NCBI RefSeq assembly: GCF_007829815.1
Contig: NZ_VIWT01000001.1
Coordinates: 1,759,501 to 1,823,500, forward strand
Direction of reading: 5' to 3'
Length of the DNA stretch: 64,000 nucleotides
From: Kitasatospora viridis
Lineage (GTDB): Bacteria; Actinomycetota; Actinomycetes; Streptomycetales; Streptomycetaceae
Shown here: piece after piece, positions 46,801 to 58,444 of the stretch
Numbering within the stretch: position 1 is the first letter of the stretch
How the letters are laid out: each line of letters starts with the position of its first letter
The notes under the pieces: generated by a model
The model's input: the letters and a program-made list of their open reading frames with translations, nothing else
The model's database searches: none
Told to the model about the DNA's origin: nothing
Translations under genes and position numbers: made by a program

Positions 46801-46923
46801 GATCAGCAGCGCCTGCGGCTGCCCGTTCCCGACCCGGCGCAACGCCGAGTCGAGCGCCGCCAGTTCACTGCCGCGGCCGACGAAGACAGGGCTGACCGAC
46901 ATCTGCTCCACGGCGCTGAGCAT
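43858..46923 (-). CDS. LAL-type LuxR family transcriptional regulator with AAA ATPase
   Basis: A 1021-residue regulator of the LAL group: an N-terminal ATPase (Walker A GGDAGVGKT at 42-50, Walker B LVLAIEDLHWSD), a long tetratricopeptide-like helical middle, and a C-terminal LuxR helix-turn-helix (LTPRETDVLRLLTEGRTNRQ and ISPKTASVHVSNILAKLEV). Such proteins often activate pathway genes in response to metabolites. The middle contains a cysteine cluster PPCCCDPGACDPAC (C457-C459, C464, C468), possibly metal-binding. ATG 46923 is used; ATG 46902 with GGAG close by is an alternative, and the frame stays open to 47082. Its targets are unknown. Confidence 0.85.
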   Translation of the reverse strand: MLSAVEQMSVSPVFVGRGSELAALDSALRRVGNGQPQALLIGGDAGVGKTRLLEEFLCKADAEGTVAMLGHCLEVGAEGLPYAPLATALRRLHRARRSELACAADGLEGHLARVLPEFGETDQEPNDEYSRARLFENLARLFERLSADRPLVLAIEDLHWSDRSTRELLGYLISTLHRARVLIIATYRTDDLHRRHPLRPFLAELERQRTVHRLELDRFGRPEVAAQLAGILGTDTPDPQLVDRILRRSEGNPFFVEELAASCTDGCYAGLSDSLRDILLVRVEALPEETQRVVRIAAEGGSRVEHELLAAVLDDSEDELLDALRTAVGANVLQPDKDGEGYRFRHALAREAVSDDLLPGERTRINRRYAAALEADPTLVRGDERPARLANYWYHAHAPARALPTALDAARAARRRNAFAEQLSLLERAIELWDEVDAEVLATTLRPHDWAETYPPCCCDPGACDPACERLRLVDVLAEALVAARRSGDRERGLSLAKRALKLTDEAENPLRAAWFRMNRARMLGHLNRNGTTEELGHALRLVEGRPPSAVQADVFALAAGQAMLYTPTGDDLARAERAVAIARQVGATGVELHARMTLGSLYAEFGEPERGIAELRAAVEAARGMPVPDLLTRGLNNLASMLANEGRLAEAVTLAREGLAVAGDLGMLRNTGAILAGNLAESLLLLGRVEEAAEVLAGWESDLRTEAFDPFLNRLRGELALRRGDLAAARELLRVCQATTDRRDQPQHLIPTAKLAVDLAGRGGQPLLAREALFAVLDGEIGRRDFRLLPLLARGAAVEADSRGLPAADRERPAVLARIAERLAAQRPVAPLHEGWALLAEAELARAGARDTPAHWAAAVERLRSTGLPYPLVLALHGAGGAAAATGEREAAAELLREAAELAERLGDRWLRGELDRLLHRLGANRGAPEGARAEPSEPEGPAAFHLTPRETDVLRLLTEGRTNRQIAEELFISPKTASVHVSNILAKLEVSGRGEAAALAHRLRLFPPSAPARAAVVGA

Positions 46924-47075
46924 GCCATATGCCCCCGACAGCTGCCCACGGGTTATCCGGGATCCCGGAACGGGCGAGGGGAGGGCGCCGTCGGCGACCC
47001 TCCCCCGTGTTGCTGCTCCGGTTCCCGGCTCCGCTGCTCCCCTCGTGGCAGCGGCGCCGGTTCCCGGCGCTCCGG

Positions 47076-47279
47076 TCAGCATTCCCCGAGCGCGGCGGCG
47101 CGCTCGGTGTGCACCGGGCGGGCGGCCCGGCGCAGACCGGCCGTCAGGCGGCCGAGCCGGCTGCCCCGTTCGGTGCGGGCGGCCCGGTTGGCCCGGCGGG
47201 CCTCGTCGGCCAGCCGCTCGTGGGCGGCGGCGGCCCGGAGCTCGGCGCTGCGCTGCAGGTAGATCTCGTACTCGTTCAC
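47076..47279 (-). CDS. Small Arg/Ala-rich hypothetical protein
   Basis: A 67-residue protein beginning MNEYEIYLQRSAELRAAAAH and continuing with a helical, basic stretch (ADEARRANRAARTERGSRLG) to a C-terminal cysteine. GTG 47279 follows GAGGGGACACC, good support for translation. It is probably one long amphipathic helix. It precedes the LAL regulator gene on the same strand by about 150 bases. Function unknown. Confidence 0.6.
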   Translation of the reverse strand: MNEYEIYLQRSAELRAAAAHERLADEARRANRAARTERGSRLGRLTAGLRRAARPVHTERAAALGEC

Positions 47280-47402
47280 GGTGTCCCCTCGGTTCCCGTC
47301 CCTCTGGCGATACCTAAAGGTTCCTCTCCAAGGGGGGTGGGGCACATCGGCAGCTTGCCCGATCTCGGACGCCCAGGGGGCCTTAGACGGACCCCGGAAA
47401 CG

Positions 47403-47436
47403 CCTGTGGCCACCCCTAAGGAGGGGTGGCCACAGG
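47403..47436 (-). terminator. Terminator of the gatCAB operon
   Basis: A perfect 15-base-pair stem (47403-47417 with 47422-47436) with a four-base loop lies 14 bases after the gatB stop on the minus strand. Confidence 0.88.
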
Positions 47437-47449
47437 TACTGACGGGTGC

Positions 47450-48955
47450 TTAGGCGGCGCCGAGGCGCTCCAGGATGAGGTCCTTCACCTTCGCCGCGTC
47501 GGCCTGGCCGCGGGTCGCCTTCATCACCGCGCCGACCAGCGCGCCGACCGCCTGCACCTTGCCGCCGCGGATCTTGTCCGCGACGTCCGGGTTCTCGGCG
47601 ATGACCTGGTCCACGGCCGCGCCGAGCGCGGAGTCGTCGGAGACGACGGCCAGCCCGCGGGCGGCCACCACCTCGTCCGGCCCGCCCTCGCCGGCCAGCA
47701 CGCCCTCGATCACCTGGCGGGCCAGCTTGTCGTTCAGCTTGCCCTCGGCGACCAGCGCGCAGACCCGGGCCACCTGGGCCGAGGTGATCGGCTGCTCGGC
47801 CAGCTCGGTGCCGGTCTCGTTGGCCCGGCGGGCCAGCTCGCCCAGCCACCACTTGCGGGCCTGGTCGGCCGGCGCGCCGGCCGCGATGGTCTCCAGGATC
47901 GGCTCGACCGCACCGGCGTTGAGCACCGACTGCATGTCCTTGTCGGACAGGCCCCACTCGGCCTGCAGCCGGGCCCGGCGGACCCGGGGCAGCTCGGGCA
48001 GCTCGGAGCGCAGCTGCTCGACCCAGTCACGGGCCGGGGCGATCGGCACCAGGTCGGGCTCCGGGAAGTACCGGTAGTCCTCGGCGTTGTCCTTGATCCG
48101 GCCGGCCGTGGTGCTGCCGTCGTCCTCGTGGAAGTGCCGGGTCTCCTGCACGATGCTGTCGCCGCGGCCGAGCACGGTGGCGTGCCGCTGGATCTCGAAC
48201 CGGGCGGCCCGCTCCACGCTGCGCAGCGAGTTGACGTTCTTGGTCTCCGAGCGGGTGCCGAACTTCTCGGTGCCGTTCGGGCGCAGCGACAGGTTGACGT
48301 CGCAGCGCATCTGGCCCTTGTCCATCCGGGCCTCGGAGACGCCCAGGGCGCGGATCAGCTCGCGCAGCTCGGCGACGTACGCCTTGGCGACCTCGGGGGC
48401 CCGCTCGCCGGCGCCCTCGATCGGCTTGGTGACGATCTCGATCAGCGGGATGCCGGCCCGGTTGTAGTCGAGCAGCGAGTGGGTGGCGCCGTGGATCCGG
48501 CCGGTGGCCCCGCCGACGTGGCTGGACTTGCCGGTGTCCTCCTCCATGTGGGCGCGCTCGATCTCCACCCGGAAGGTCGAGCCGTCCTCCAGCTGCACGT
48601 CGAGGTAGCCGTTGAAGGCGATCGGCTCGTCGTACTGCGAGGTCTGGAAGTTCTTCGGCATGTCCGGGTAGAAGTAGTTCTTCCGGGCGAACCGGCACCA
48701 CTCGGCGATCTCGCAGTTGAGCGCCAGCCCGATCCGGATCGCCGACTCCACGCCGATCGCGTTGACCACCGGCAGCGAGCCCGGCAGGCCCAGGCAGGTC
48801 GGGCAGACCTGGCTGTTCGGCTCGGCGCCCAGCTCGGTCGAGCAGCCGCAGAACATCTTGGTCTTGGTGCCCAGCTCGACGTGGACCTCCAGGCCCATCA
48901 CCGGGTCGTACGACGCGAGAGCGTCCTCGTAGGAGACCAGGTTCATGACGCTCAC
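47450..48955 (-). CDS. gatB: Asp/Glu-tRNA(Asn/Gln) amidotransferase subunit B
   Basis: GatB binds mischarged tRNA and phosphorylates its Glu or Asp side chain for amidation by ammonia from GatA. The 501-residue protein has [20 protein letters not shown] and [12 protein letters not shown]; the cysteines at 36, 38, 51 and 54 are the zinc ligands. Also visible are [41 protein letters not shown], and a C-terminal YqeY-like tail domain. GTG 48955 is preferred to ATG 48946, because GAAGGGGA lies just before it. It is last in gatC-gatA-small protein-gatB. Confidence 0.96.
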   Translation of the reverse strand: MSVMNLVSYEDALASYDPVMGLEVHVELGTKTKMFCGCSTELGAEPNSQVCPTCLGLPGSLPVVNAIGVESAIRIGLALNCEIAEWCRFARKNYFYPDMPKNFQTSQYDEPIAFNGYLDVQLEDGSTFRVEIERAHMEEDTGKSSHVGGATGRIHGATHSLLDYNRAGIPLIEIVTKPIEGAGERAPEVAKAYVAELRELIRALGVSEARMDKGQMRCDVNLSLRPNGTEKFGTRSETKNVNSLRSVERAARFEIQRHATVLGRGDSIVQETRHFHEDDGSTTAGRIKDNAEDYRYFPEPDLVPIAPARDWVEQLRSELPELPRVRRARLQAEWGLSDKDMQSVLNAGAVEPILETIAAGAPADQARKWWLGELARRANETGTELAEQPITSAQVARVCALVAEGKLNDKLARQVIEGVLAGEGGPDEVVAARGLAVVSDDSALGAAVDQVIAENPDVADKIRGGKVQAVGALVGAVMKATRGQADAAKVKDLILERLGAA

Positions 48956-49033
48956 AGCGTCCCCTTCATTCGTAAGTCTTCGAAAGGTGGGTCCGGCCGC
49001 CGGGCGCGTGCCGCGGCCGGACCCGACGGAACG

Positions 49034-49273
49034 TCAGTCGGCGAGGACGTCCTCGATGCCCAGCCGGCGCAGCTCGCGGACCAGCAGGGCGGTGCCGGTG
49101 GCCAGTGCCAGGCCGCCGACCACGGCGTTGGCCAGCAGCAGGGTGTCGTCCTCCGAGCGGGCCTTCTTGACGTCCTTGACGATGCTCAGGACGCCGAAGG
49201 CGCTGGTGGCGATGGACAGCAGCAGGCCGGGCTTGGTGTGCTTCCAGCCCTTGGCCTTCGCGACGGTGCTCAC
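49034..49273 (-). CDS. Small protein with possible membrane segments between gatA and gatB
   Basis: A 79-residue protein starting [20 protein letters not shown] with two hydrophobic stretches ([17 protein letters not shown] and [21 protein letters not shown]) and a terminal [14 protein letters not shown]. Its GTG overlaps the gatA stop codon (GTGA), so it is translationally coupled to the amidotransferase. gatB starts 79 bases downstream. I do not know a function; a membrane anchor or an unrelated passenger are both possible. The gene is likely real on the strength of the overlap and a GGAGGAGG before it. Confidence 0.75.
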   Translation of the reverse strand: MSTVAKAKGWKHTKPGLLLSIATSAFGVLSIVKDVKKARSEDDTLLLANAVVGGLALATGTALLVRELRRLGIEDVLAD

Positions 49274-50778
49274 AGTGCCGGTGCCTCCTCCAGCAGGGGG
49301 TGCCCCCACTTGTCGTCGAGTGCGGCCTCCACGGCGCCGCCCACGCGGTACAGGCGGTCGTCCGCCATCGCGGGTGCGATGATCTGCAGGCCGACCGGAA
49401 GATTGTCCTCCGGCGCCAGGCCGACCGGCAGCGACATGGCCGCGTTGCCCGCCAGGTTGGACGGGATGGTGCACAGGTCCGCCAGGTACATCGCCATCGG
49501 GTCGTCGGCGCGCTCGCCGATCGGGAAGGCGGTGGTCGGGGTGGTCGGGGAGACCAGCACGTCCACGCCGGCGAAGGCGGCGTCGAAGTCGCGTGAGATC
49601 AGCGTGCGGACCTTCTGGGCCGAGCCGTAGTAGGCGTCGTAGTAGCCCGAGGAGAGGGCGTAGGTGCCCAGGATGATCCGGCGCTTGACCTCGGGGCCGA
49701 AGCCGGCCTCGCGGGTCAGCGCGGTGACCTCCTCGGCCGACCGGTTGCCGTTGTCGCCGACCCGCAGGCCGTAGCGCATGGCGTCGAAGCGGGCCAGGTT
49801 GGAGGAGGCCTCGCTGGGCGCGATCAGGTAGTAGGCGGGCAGCGCCAGGGTGAAGGACGGGCAGGAGACCTCGACCACCTCGGCGCCGAGCTCGCGCAGC
49901 AGCTCCACGGACTCGTGGAAGCGCTGCATCACGCCGGCCTGGTAGCCCTCGCCGGCGAACTCCTTGACCACGCCGATCCGCATGCCGCGGATGTCGCGCA
50001 TCTTGGCGGCCGCGACCACCGGCGGCACCGGGGCGTCGATCGAGGTGGAGTCCAGCGGGTCGTGGCCGGCGATCGCCTCGTGCAGCAGCGCCGCGTCCAG
50101 CACGGTGCGGGCGCACGGGCCGCCCTGGTCCAGCGAGGAGGAGAAGGCGACCAGGCCGTAGCGGGAGACCGAGCCGTAGGTGGGCTTGACGCCGACCGTG
50201 CCGGTGACCGCGCCGGGCTGGCGGATCGAGCCGCCGGTGTCGGTGCCGATCGCCAGCGGGGCCTCGAAGGCGGCCAGCGCGGCCGCCGAGCCGCCGCCGG
50301 AACCGCCGGGGATCCGGGACAGGTCCCAGGGGTTGCCGGTGGCGCCGTAGGCGGAGTTCTCGGTGGAGGACCCCATGGCGAACTCGTCCATGTTGGTCTT
50401 GCCGAGGATCACCACGCCCGCGTCCTTCAGACGCGCCGTCAGGGTGGCGTCGTAGGGCGGGATCCAGCCTTCGAGGATCTTCGAGCCGCAGGTGGTCGGG
50501 ACGCCCTTGGTGGTGAAGACGTCCTTGAGCGCCAGCGGGACGCCGGCCAGCGGGCCGAGCTCCTCGCCCTTGGCGCGCTTCTCGTCGACCGCCTTGGCCG
50601 CGGCCAGCGCGCCCTCGGTGTCCACGTGCAGGAAGGCGTTGACCTTCTTGTCGACGGCGTCGATCCGGTCCAGGTGCGCCTGCGCCACCTCGACCGCGCT
50701 GACCTCGCCGGACTTGATCGCCTCGGCGGTCTTCGCCGCCGCCCACTTAATGATTGGCGTCTTGATGAGTTCGGTCAT
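49270..50778 (-). CDS. gatA: Asp/Glu-tRNA(Asn/Gln) amidotransferase subunit A
   Basis: GatA is the glutaminase of the amidotransferase. The 502-residue amidase-signature protein has the catalytic triad K85 (in GVPLALKD), cis-Ser S160 (in [13 protein letters not shown]) and nucleophile S184 (in [13 protein letters not shown]). Spacing matches other GatA proteins. It starts four bases after gatC ends and its stop overlaps the small membrane protein gene. Confidence 0.97.
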   Translation of the reverse strand: MTELIKTPIIKWAAAKTAEAIKSGEVSAVEVAQAHLDRIDAVDKKVNAFLHVDTEGALAAAKAVDEKRAKGEELGPLAGVPLALKDVFTTKGVPTTCGSKILEGWIPPYDATLTARLKDAGVVILGKTNMDEFAMGSSTENSAYGATGNPWDLSRIPGGSGGGSAAALAAFEAPLAIGTDTGGSIRQPGAVTGTVGVKPTYGSVSRYGLVAFSSSLDQGGPCARTVLDAALLHEAIAGHDPLDSTSIDAPVPPVVAAAKMRDIRGMRIGVVKEFAGEGYQAGVMQRFHESVELLRELGAEVVEVSCPSFTLALPAYYLIAPSEASSNLARFDAMRYGLRVGDNGNRSAEEVTALTREAGFGPEVKRRIILGTYALSSGYYDAYYGSAQKVRTLISRDFDAAFAGVDVLVSPTTPTTAFPIGERADDPMAMYLADLCTIPSNLAGNAAMSLPVGLAPEDNLPVGLQIIAPAMADDRLYRVGGAVEAALDDKWGHPLLEEAPAL

Positions 50779-50782
50779 CAGG

Positions 50783-51079
50783 TCAGTCCTCCCCGAGGAT
50801 CTGCGGGACGCGGAAACGCTGCTCCTCGGCCGCGGGGGCCCCGGAGAGCGCCTGCTCGGGCGTGAGCGAGGGACGGACCTCGTCCGGGCGCATGACGTTG
50901 GTCAGCGGCAGCGGGTGGGAGGTCGGCGGGACGTCCTGTCCGGCCACCTCCGAAACGCGGGCGACCGCGCCGATGATCACGTCGAGCTGCTCGGCGAAGT
51001 GGTCCAGCTCCTCCGCCTGCAACTCCAGACGCGACAGCCGGGCGAGGTGGGCGACCTCCTCGCGCGTGATGCCAGGCAT
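50783..51079 (-). CDS. gatC: Asp/Glu-tRNA(Asn/Gln) amidotransferase subunit C
   Basis: GatC is the small clamp subunit that stabilises GatA and GatB. The 98-residue protein reads [20 protein letters not shown], then [20 protein letters not shown], with [20 protein letters not shown] in the middle, the family pattern. It is the first gene of the gatCAB operon. Confidence 0.96.
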   Translation of the reverse strand: MPGITREEVAHLARLSRLELQAEELDHFAEQLDVIIGAVARVSEVAGQDVPPTSHPLPLTNVMRPDEVRPSLTPEQALSGAPAAEEQRFRVPQILGED

Positions 51080-51193
51080 GCAGCGATCCTCAGGGTGAGT
51101 TCGGGCGAGGACGGCACCTGGGCTCCGCGTGCGGGAGCGCCCCGTCCTCTCTTACTTGACGTCCATCCTAGGGGGCGCGGCACGTCACCGGTG

Positions 51194-53020
51194 TTACTGA
51201 GGGGTCGTCGGGGCCTCGGCCGGCGGCACCAGGGGCTGTCGGGGCAGCACCGGGCGGACCAGTTCGGCCTGGCCGGTCCAGCGCCGCAGACCCGGCAGCC
51301 GCTCGGCCGGGGAGGGGCCGGTGCGGTGCACCTGGAGCCAGGCGGTGGCCTGGTCGGCGGGCAGCGCGGCGGAGACCAGCCAGCCCTGCACCGCGTCCAC
51401 GCCCAGGTGGTGCAACCGCTCCCAGGTCTCGTCGTCCTCCACGCCCTCGGCCACCACGGTCAGGCCGAGCGAGTGGGCCAGCTCGACCGAGCAGCGCACC
51501 ACGGCCGCGTCGTGGTGGTCGGCGACCATCCGGGAGACGAAGGAGCGGTCGATCTTCAGCTCGCCGACCGGCAGGCTGCGCAGCCGCACCAGCGAGGAGT
51601 GGCCGGTGCCGAAGTCGTCCAGCGACATGCCGACCCCGTGCCCGCGCAGTTCGGCGAGCGTGTCGGCGGCCAGCCGGGAGTCGTCCAGCAGCAGCCGCTC
51701 GGTGATCTCCAGCTGGAGCGCGTGGGCGGGCACCTGATGGCGGCTCAGGTGGCCGGCCACCCGCTGGGCGAAGCCGGGGTTGAGCACGTCGCGCGGCGAG
51801 ACGTTCACCGCGACCTGCACCTGCAGGCCCTGCGAGCGCCAGGCGGCGAGTTGGCCGATCGCCGCCTCCAGCACGTAGTCGGTGAGCCGGGGCATCAGGC
51901 CGCTGGACTCGGCCAGGCCCACGAACTCGTCCGGGGAGACCCGGCCGCGGCCCGGCCGCTCCCAGCGCAGCAGCGCCTCCAGGCCGACCACCCGGCCGTC
52001 GAAGGCCACCTTGGGCTGGTAGTGCAGCTGCACCTCGCCGGTCTCCAGCGCCCGGCGCAGGTCGCCGAGCAGGCCGATCCGGTACGGGGTGTCCACGTCC
52101 TGGGACTTGTCGTACTGCTCGACGCCGGTGCGGGCCCGCTGGGCGTGCGCCATCGCCACGTCGGCCCGGCGAAGCAACGATTCTGCGTCGTCTGCGTGCA
52201 GCGGGTAGACGCAGACGCCGGCGGTGGCCTCCAGCACCAGCAGCAGGCCGTCCAGGCGGATCGGTGCGGCGAGTTCGGCGATCAGCGCCTTGGCGAGGCG
52301 CTCCAGCAGCTCGGGGCGGCCGACCCCGGGCAGCAGCACCGCGAACTCGTCGCCGCCCATCCGGGCCACCACGGCCCGGCGGCCGTCCGCGGCGCCCGGC
52401 TCCAGCCCGGCCAGCAGCCGGCCGGTCTCCCGGCGGCGCTCGGCGGCCAGCAGCGGGGTGAGCTCGGGGACGGTGACCGGGGCGGCGGCGGAGCCGACGG
52501 CCTGGCAGGGGCCGAAGGGCTGCGGCTCCGGGGGCAGCAGCGGCAGGCTGGTCCGGCTGGGCGCGGCGGGCGCGGCGTCCACCGCGCCGCCGCGGAGCAC
52601 CCGCTGGAGGCGGCGGCCGATGTGCACCAGCAGCCGGTCGCCGGCCGCGTGGCCGAGCGTGTCATTGAGCGATCGGAAGCGGTCGAGATCGAACAGGATC
52701 AGACCGACCGAGTAGTCGTTCTGATCCTGGTGTTCGGCGATGGTCTCCTGGGCCGCCAGCAGCAGCGCGTGCCGGTTGGGCAGCCCGGTCAGCGGATCGG
52801 TCAGCTGGTCCCTGGCCCGGTCCCGGGCCATCCGCCAGGCCGCCACCAGGACCGCCATCGGAACCGCGAACAGCGGTAGCAGCTCGGGCTCGTGACGGCT
52901 GACCAGGACGGCCAGCGGAATCAGCGGCGCGGCGCCGGCGAGCAGCACGCCGAGCAGCAGGACGGCGCCCGCCACCCCCTGCGGCGGGCGCGTCGGCGCA
53001 CCGCCGGTCGAACGATCCAT
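51194..53020 (-). CDS. rmdB: GGDEF/EAL cyclic-di-GMP protein, RmdB-like
   Basis: A 608-residue membrane protein with two N-terminal membrane segments (about 17-62), a GGDEF domain (FDLDRF near 110-115, GGDEF at 222-226) and an EAL domain with a full catalytic set: EAL 348-350, N406, E438, D468-D469, K489, and EGVE at 525-528. The GGDEF domain has an insertion of about 70 residues (roughly 144-215), rich in Pro and Ala, just before its signature, and no RxxD site. GGAGGA precedes the ATG. Its position between gatC and ligA matches SCO5495 (RmdB), a phosphodiesterase affecting differentiation in S. coelicolor, as I recall. I infer phosphodiesterase activity; cyclase activity is uncertain. Confidence 0.85.
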   Translation of the reverse strand: MDRSTGGAPTRPPQGVAGAVLLLGVLLAGAAPLIPLAVLVSRHEPELLPLFAVPMAVLVAAWRMARDRARDQLTDPLTGLPNRHALLLAAQETIAEHQDQNDYSVGLILFDLDRFRSLNDTLGHAAGDRLLVHIGRRLQRVLRGGAVDAAPAAPSRTSLPLLPPEPQPFGPCQAVGSAAAPVTVPELTPLLAAERRRETGRLLAGLEPGAADGRRAVVARMGGDEFAVLLPGVGRPELLERLAKALIAELAAPIRLDGLLLVLEATAGVCVYPLHADDAESLLRRADVAMAHAQRARTGVEQYDKSQDVDTPYRIGLLGDLRRALETGEVQLHYQPKVAFDGRVVGLEALLRWERPGRGRVSPDEFVGLAESSGLMPRLTDYVLEAAIGQLAAWRSQGLQVQVAVNVSPRDVLNPGFAQRVAGHLSRHQVPAHALQLEITERLLLDDSRLAADTLAELRGHGVGMSLDDFGTGHSSLVRLRSLPVGELKIDRSFVSRMVADHHDAAVVRCSVELAHSLGLTVVAEGVEDDETWERLHHLGVDAVQGWLVSAALPADQATAWLQVHRTGPSPAERLPGLRRWTGQAELVRPVLPRQPLVPPAEAPTTPQ

Positions 53021-53217
53021 ACGCCCTGTCCTCCGTCAGGCCCGCCCCCGCCAGGCCGCCTCGCGGCTGGAACCGACCCGAAGAGCGGTCGGACTGGCCA
53101 CTCCTGATCGAGTGCCGGTCGGTCTCGGCCCGGAAGCGCCCCCGTCGGCGCCACCACTCGCCGATCCCACCGACGGGTGGCCCCCGCTCCTGCTGACACT
53201 CCGTTGCGCTCCAGGGT
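53021..53217. other. Gene-free stretch between rmdB and the ligA terminator
   Basis: No coding region is supported in the whole 341-base gap between rmdB and ligA. This part should hold the rmdB promoter; no clear elements were recognised. The ligA hairpin follows at 53218. Confidence 0.5.
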
Positions 53218-53246
53218 AAGTCCGCCCCCATGGCGAGGGCGGACTT
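53218..53246 (-). terminator. Terminator of ligA
   Basis: A perfect ten-base-pair stem (53218-53227 with 53237-53246) and nine-base loop lie about 115 bases beyond the ligA stop. Confidence 0.6.
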
Positions 53247-53361
53247 TCGGTCATCCGGGAGCACGCCAGCCGGATCGCGGCGCCGCACAGTGACACGATG
53301 CCCCCTTTACGCGCCCAGCACCCTGGTGACGGGGCATCAGCACGATAACAAGACGGAATCG

Positions 53362-56702
<3,341 letters not shown>

Positions 56703-56954
56703 CGTCAGTGGTCCTGTCACTTGGCGTTGAAGAGCCCGGCCGGGTGGTGGAACACCCTCCGGGCTCGCCCCTTTTCGGCACAGGGGCAACCCGTTTCACC
56801 GCGCACGCTACATGGCCAACGACCCCGCAAACCACACTCCGCTATCGCGCGACCACGTTACGCAACCCCACGTGCGCCCCCCTCGCGCCGCTGCCTCAGC
56901 AGAGGTGCGCGACGACCGGCCGGCCGGCCCGGCCTCCACTGGATCGCCCTTGGC

Positions 56955-57392
56955 TCAAGCGGCCCCCGCGCTGCTCAGCCACGGGTTCACCACCACCGCA
57001 TCCTGCGGGCAGAAACTCCCCGGCGCGACGACCGCCCGCAGCATCGCGTACGACATCGGCTTCGTCCAGCCGAGGGTCGTCAACGTCGACATGCCGCCCG
57101 TCGGACCATCGGAGGCCAGCGACAGGCAGGTCGCCCTGGCCACTCGGATGAGTTGATCGTCGGTGTGGTTCTGGGGCGAGAACTGATCGAGGCCCGGCTG
57201 TGTGGCGAGAGCCCGCAGGGACGCCAGGAAAGCGGCGGTCTCCGTAGCGGTCGGGTTCCGCAACGGCGGCACGTAGCTGGGCGTGGGGGCCGGCGGGGCA
57301 GGACTCGTGTCGTGGCCGGCGGCGTGTCCGCAGCCGGTCGTGAGAACGAGGAGGAGGACGGCGGTGGCTGTCGCTGCTAACGGTTTGCGCAC
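56955..57392 (-). CDS. Putative lipoprotein, DUF732-like
   Basis: A 145-residue protein with a signal peptide and lipobox (LLLVLTTGCGHAAG; lipidated Cys at about 21), a Pro/Thr linker, and a globular C-terminal part with two cysteines (ATCLSLASDG and GSFCPQDAVVVNP). The helical pattern with a C...C pair and a final 'FCP' motif resembles the DUF732 family of actinobacterial secreted proteins. It starts at GTG 57392. Role unknown. The 200 bases upstream hold no gene I can support. Confidence 0.7.
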   Translation of the reverse strand: MRKPLAATATAVLLLVLTTGCGHAAGHDTSPAPPAPTPSYVPPLRNPTATETAAFLASLRALATQPGLDQFSPQNHTDDQLIRVARATCLSLASDGPTGGMSTLTTLGWTKPMSYAMLRAVVAPGSFCPQDAVVVNPWLSSAGAA

Positions 57393-57592
57393 CCTCGCAC
57401 CCTAGGGCCAGTCCCGCCGCTGGTCGACCGTCAGAAGCGACCGGACAGCCGACGCCACCGCTCGCCCCGACACCACCGCGGCCCGGGCGAGCGGCAGCTC
57501 CGGTGGGAGCACAACCCCCTTCACTGCAAAGGCCGGACGCCACCGACGAGGCCCGACCCGCTCCGCCCCTGAGGACAAAGCCTGATGCGGCG

Positions 57593-58444
57593 CTAAGCCA
57601 GGAACTCTGAGCTGACCGGGATGGGAGGTTGGACTCCGGTGAGCTCAGCAGCTCGCACAGCCAGGAGGTGCACAAGCTCGGAGTAGTAGCCGCGTGCCAC
57701 GGCTTGCAGCATCTCGGCCAGCGCGGCGAGCTCGCCGATCCGCCCGGCAGGGGTGTCGAGCACGTCGGCGAACTCGGTGCGGATGCGTGCGGCCACCTCG
57801 GGGGCGAGGAGGCTGTTCACGTGCAGGATGCCGAGGTCGTAACCGACGGGGACGAGTCCCCAGCGCTCCCAGTCGAGGATCACCAGCGGTGCGGTGAGGT
57901 TGCCCCAGTGCAGGTCACCGTGACCGGTGACACGCTCCACCCGCTCCGGTGCCGGGATGCCGAGGAACTGGGGGAACGCCTTCTCGAACCAGCTGTCCCG
58001 CACCGTGGTCCGCACACCCTGGGCCTGCCCGAGGTGAGTTAGCGCACGCCGCAGGCCGCTCCACCACTCGTCAGGCAGACCGGGGTCGTGGTCCAGGTCG
58101 GGGCGGTGCGGGGAGATCACCGGGTGCGGCACGAAGTCGAGGAGGTCGGCCCCGTAGCCGAACCCGTCCGCGACCCAATCCAGCGAGCCGTGCAGCCGGG
58201 GACGCGGCACGTCGTCAGAGATGAGCACCGACGCGCCCACGATGCCCTCCCCGCTGTTGCGGGCGGCGTCGATCCGTCTGGTCGAGAAGACGCGCAGCCA
58301 CCGGTCGCCGGCGCGTCGGCTCAGCGTGCTCCCAAGGTCTCCCCAGACCGGGGGACCGTCGCTGTGAACCCCGAGTCGGCAAGCCGCCGTCTGGTGCGCG
58401 GCTTCCATGCGGCCCCTGGTGTCGTCATCCGGCGGCGAGTGCAT
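57593..58444 (-). CDS. Aminoglycoside-phosphotransferase-like kinase (last gene of the peptide operon)
   Basis: A 283-residue protein of the APH/choline kinase fold. The catalytic loop is GHGDLHWGN and the Mg-binding motif is VILDWERWG, both intact. The N-lobe is poorly conserved. Substrate unknown; this fold also serves natural-product tailoring. ATG 58444 is preferred since AGGAAGG lies six bases before it, giving a 20-base overlap with the aldo/keto reductase gene; ATG 58408 after AGGGG is an alternative. It is the last gene of the peptide-JmjC-AKR-kinase operon. Confidence 0.78.
   Translation of the reverse strand: MHSPPDDDTRGRMEAAHQTAACRLGVHSDGPPVWGDLGSTLSRRAGDRWLRVFSTRRIDAARNSGEGIVGASVLISDDVPRPRLHGSLDWVADGFGYGADLLDFVPHPVISPHRPDLDHDPGLPDEWWSGLRRALTHLGQAQGVRTTVRDSWFEKAFPQFLGIPAPERVERVTGHGDLHWGNLTAPLVILDWERWGLVPVGYDLGILHVNSLLAPEVAARIRTEFADVLDTPAGRIGELAALAEMLQAVARGYYSELVHLLAVRAAELTGVQPPIPVSSEFLA

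Noticed and set aside
53036..53296. Minus-strand 86-residue open frame between rmdB and ligA
   Set aside because: No ribosome site, low-complexity Ser/Arg/Gly content and overlap with the rmdB upstream region.
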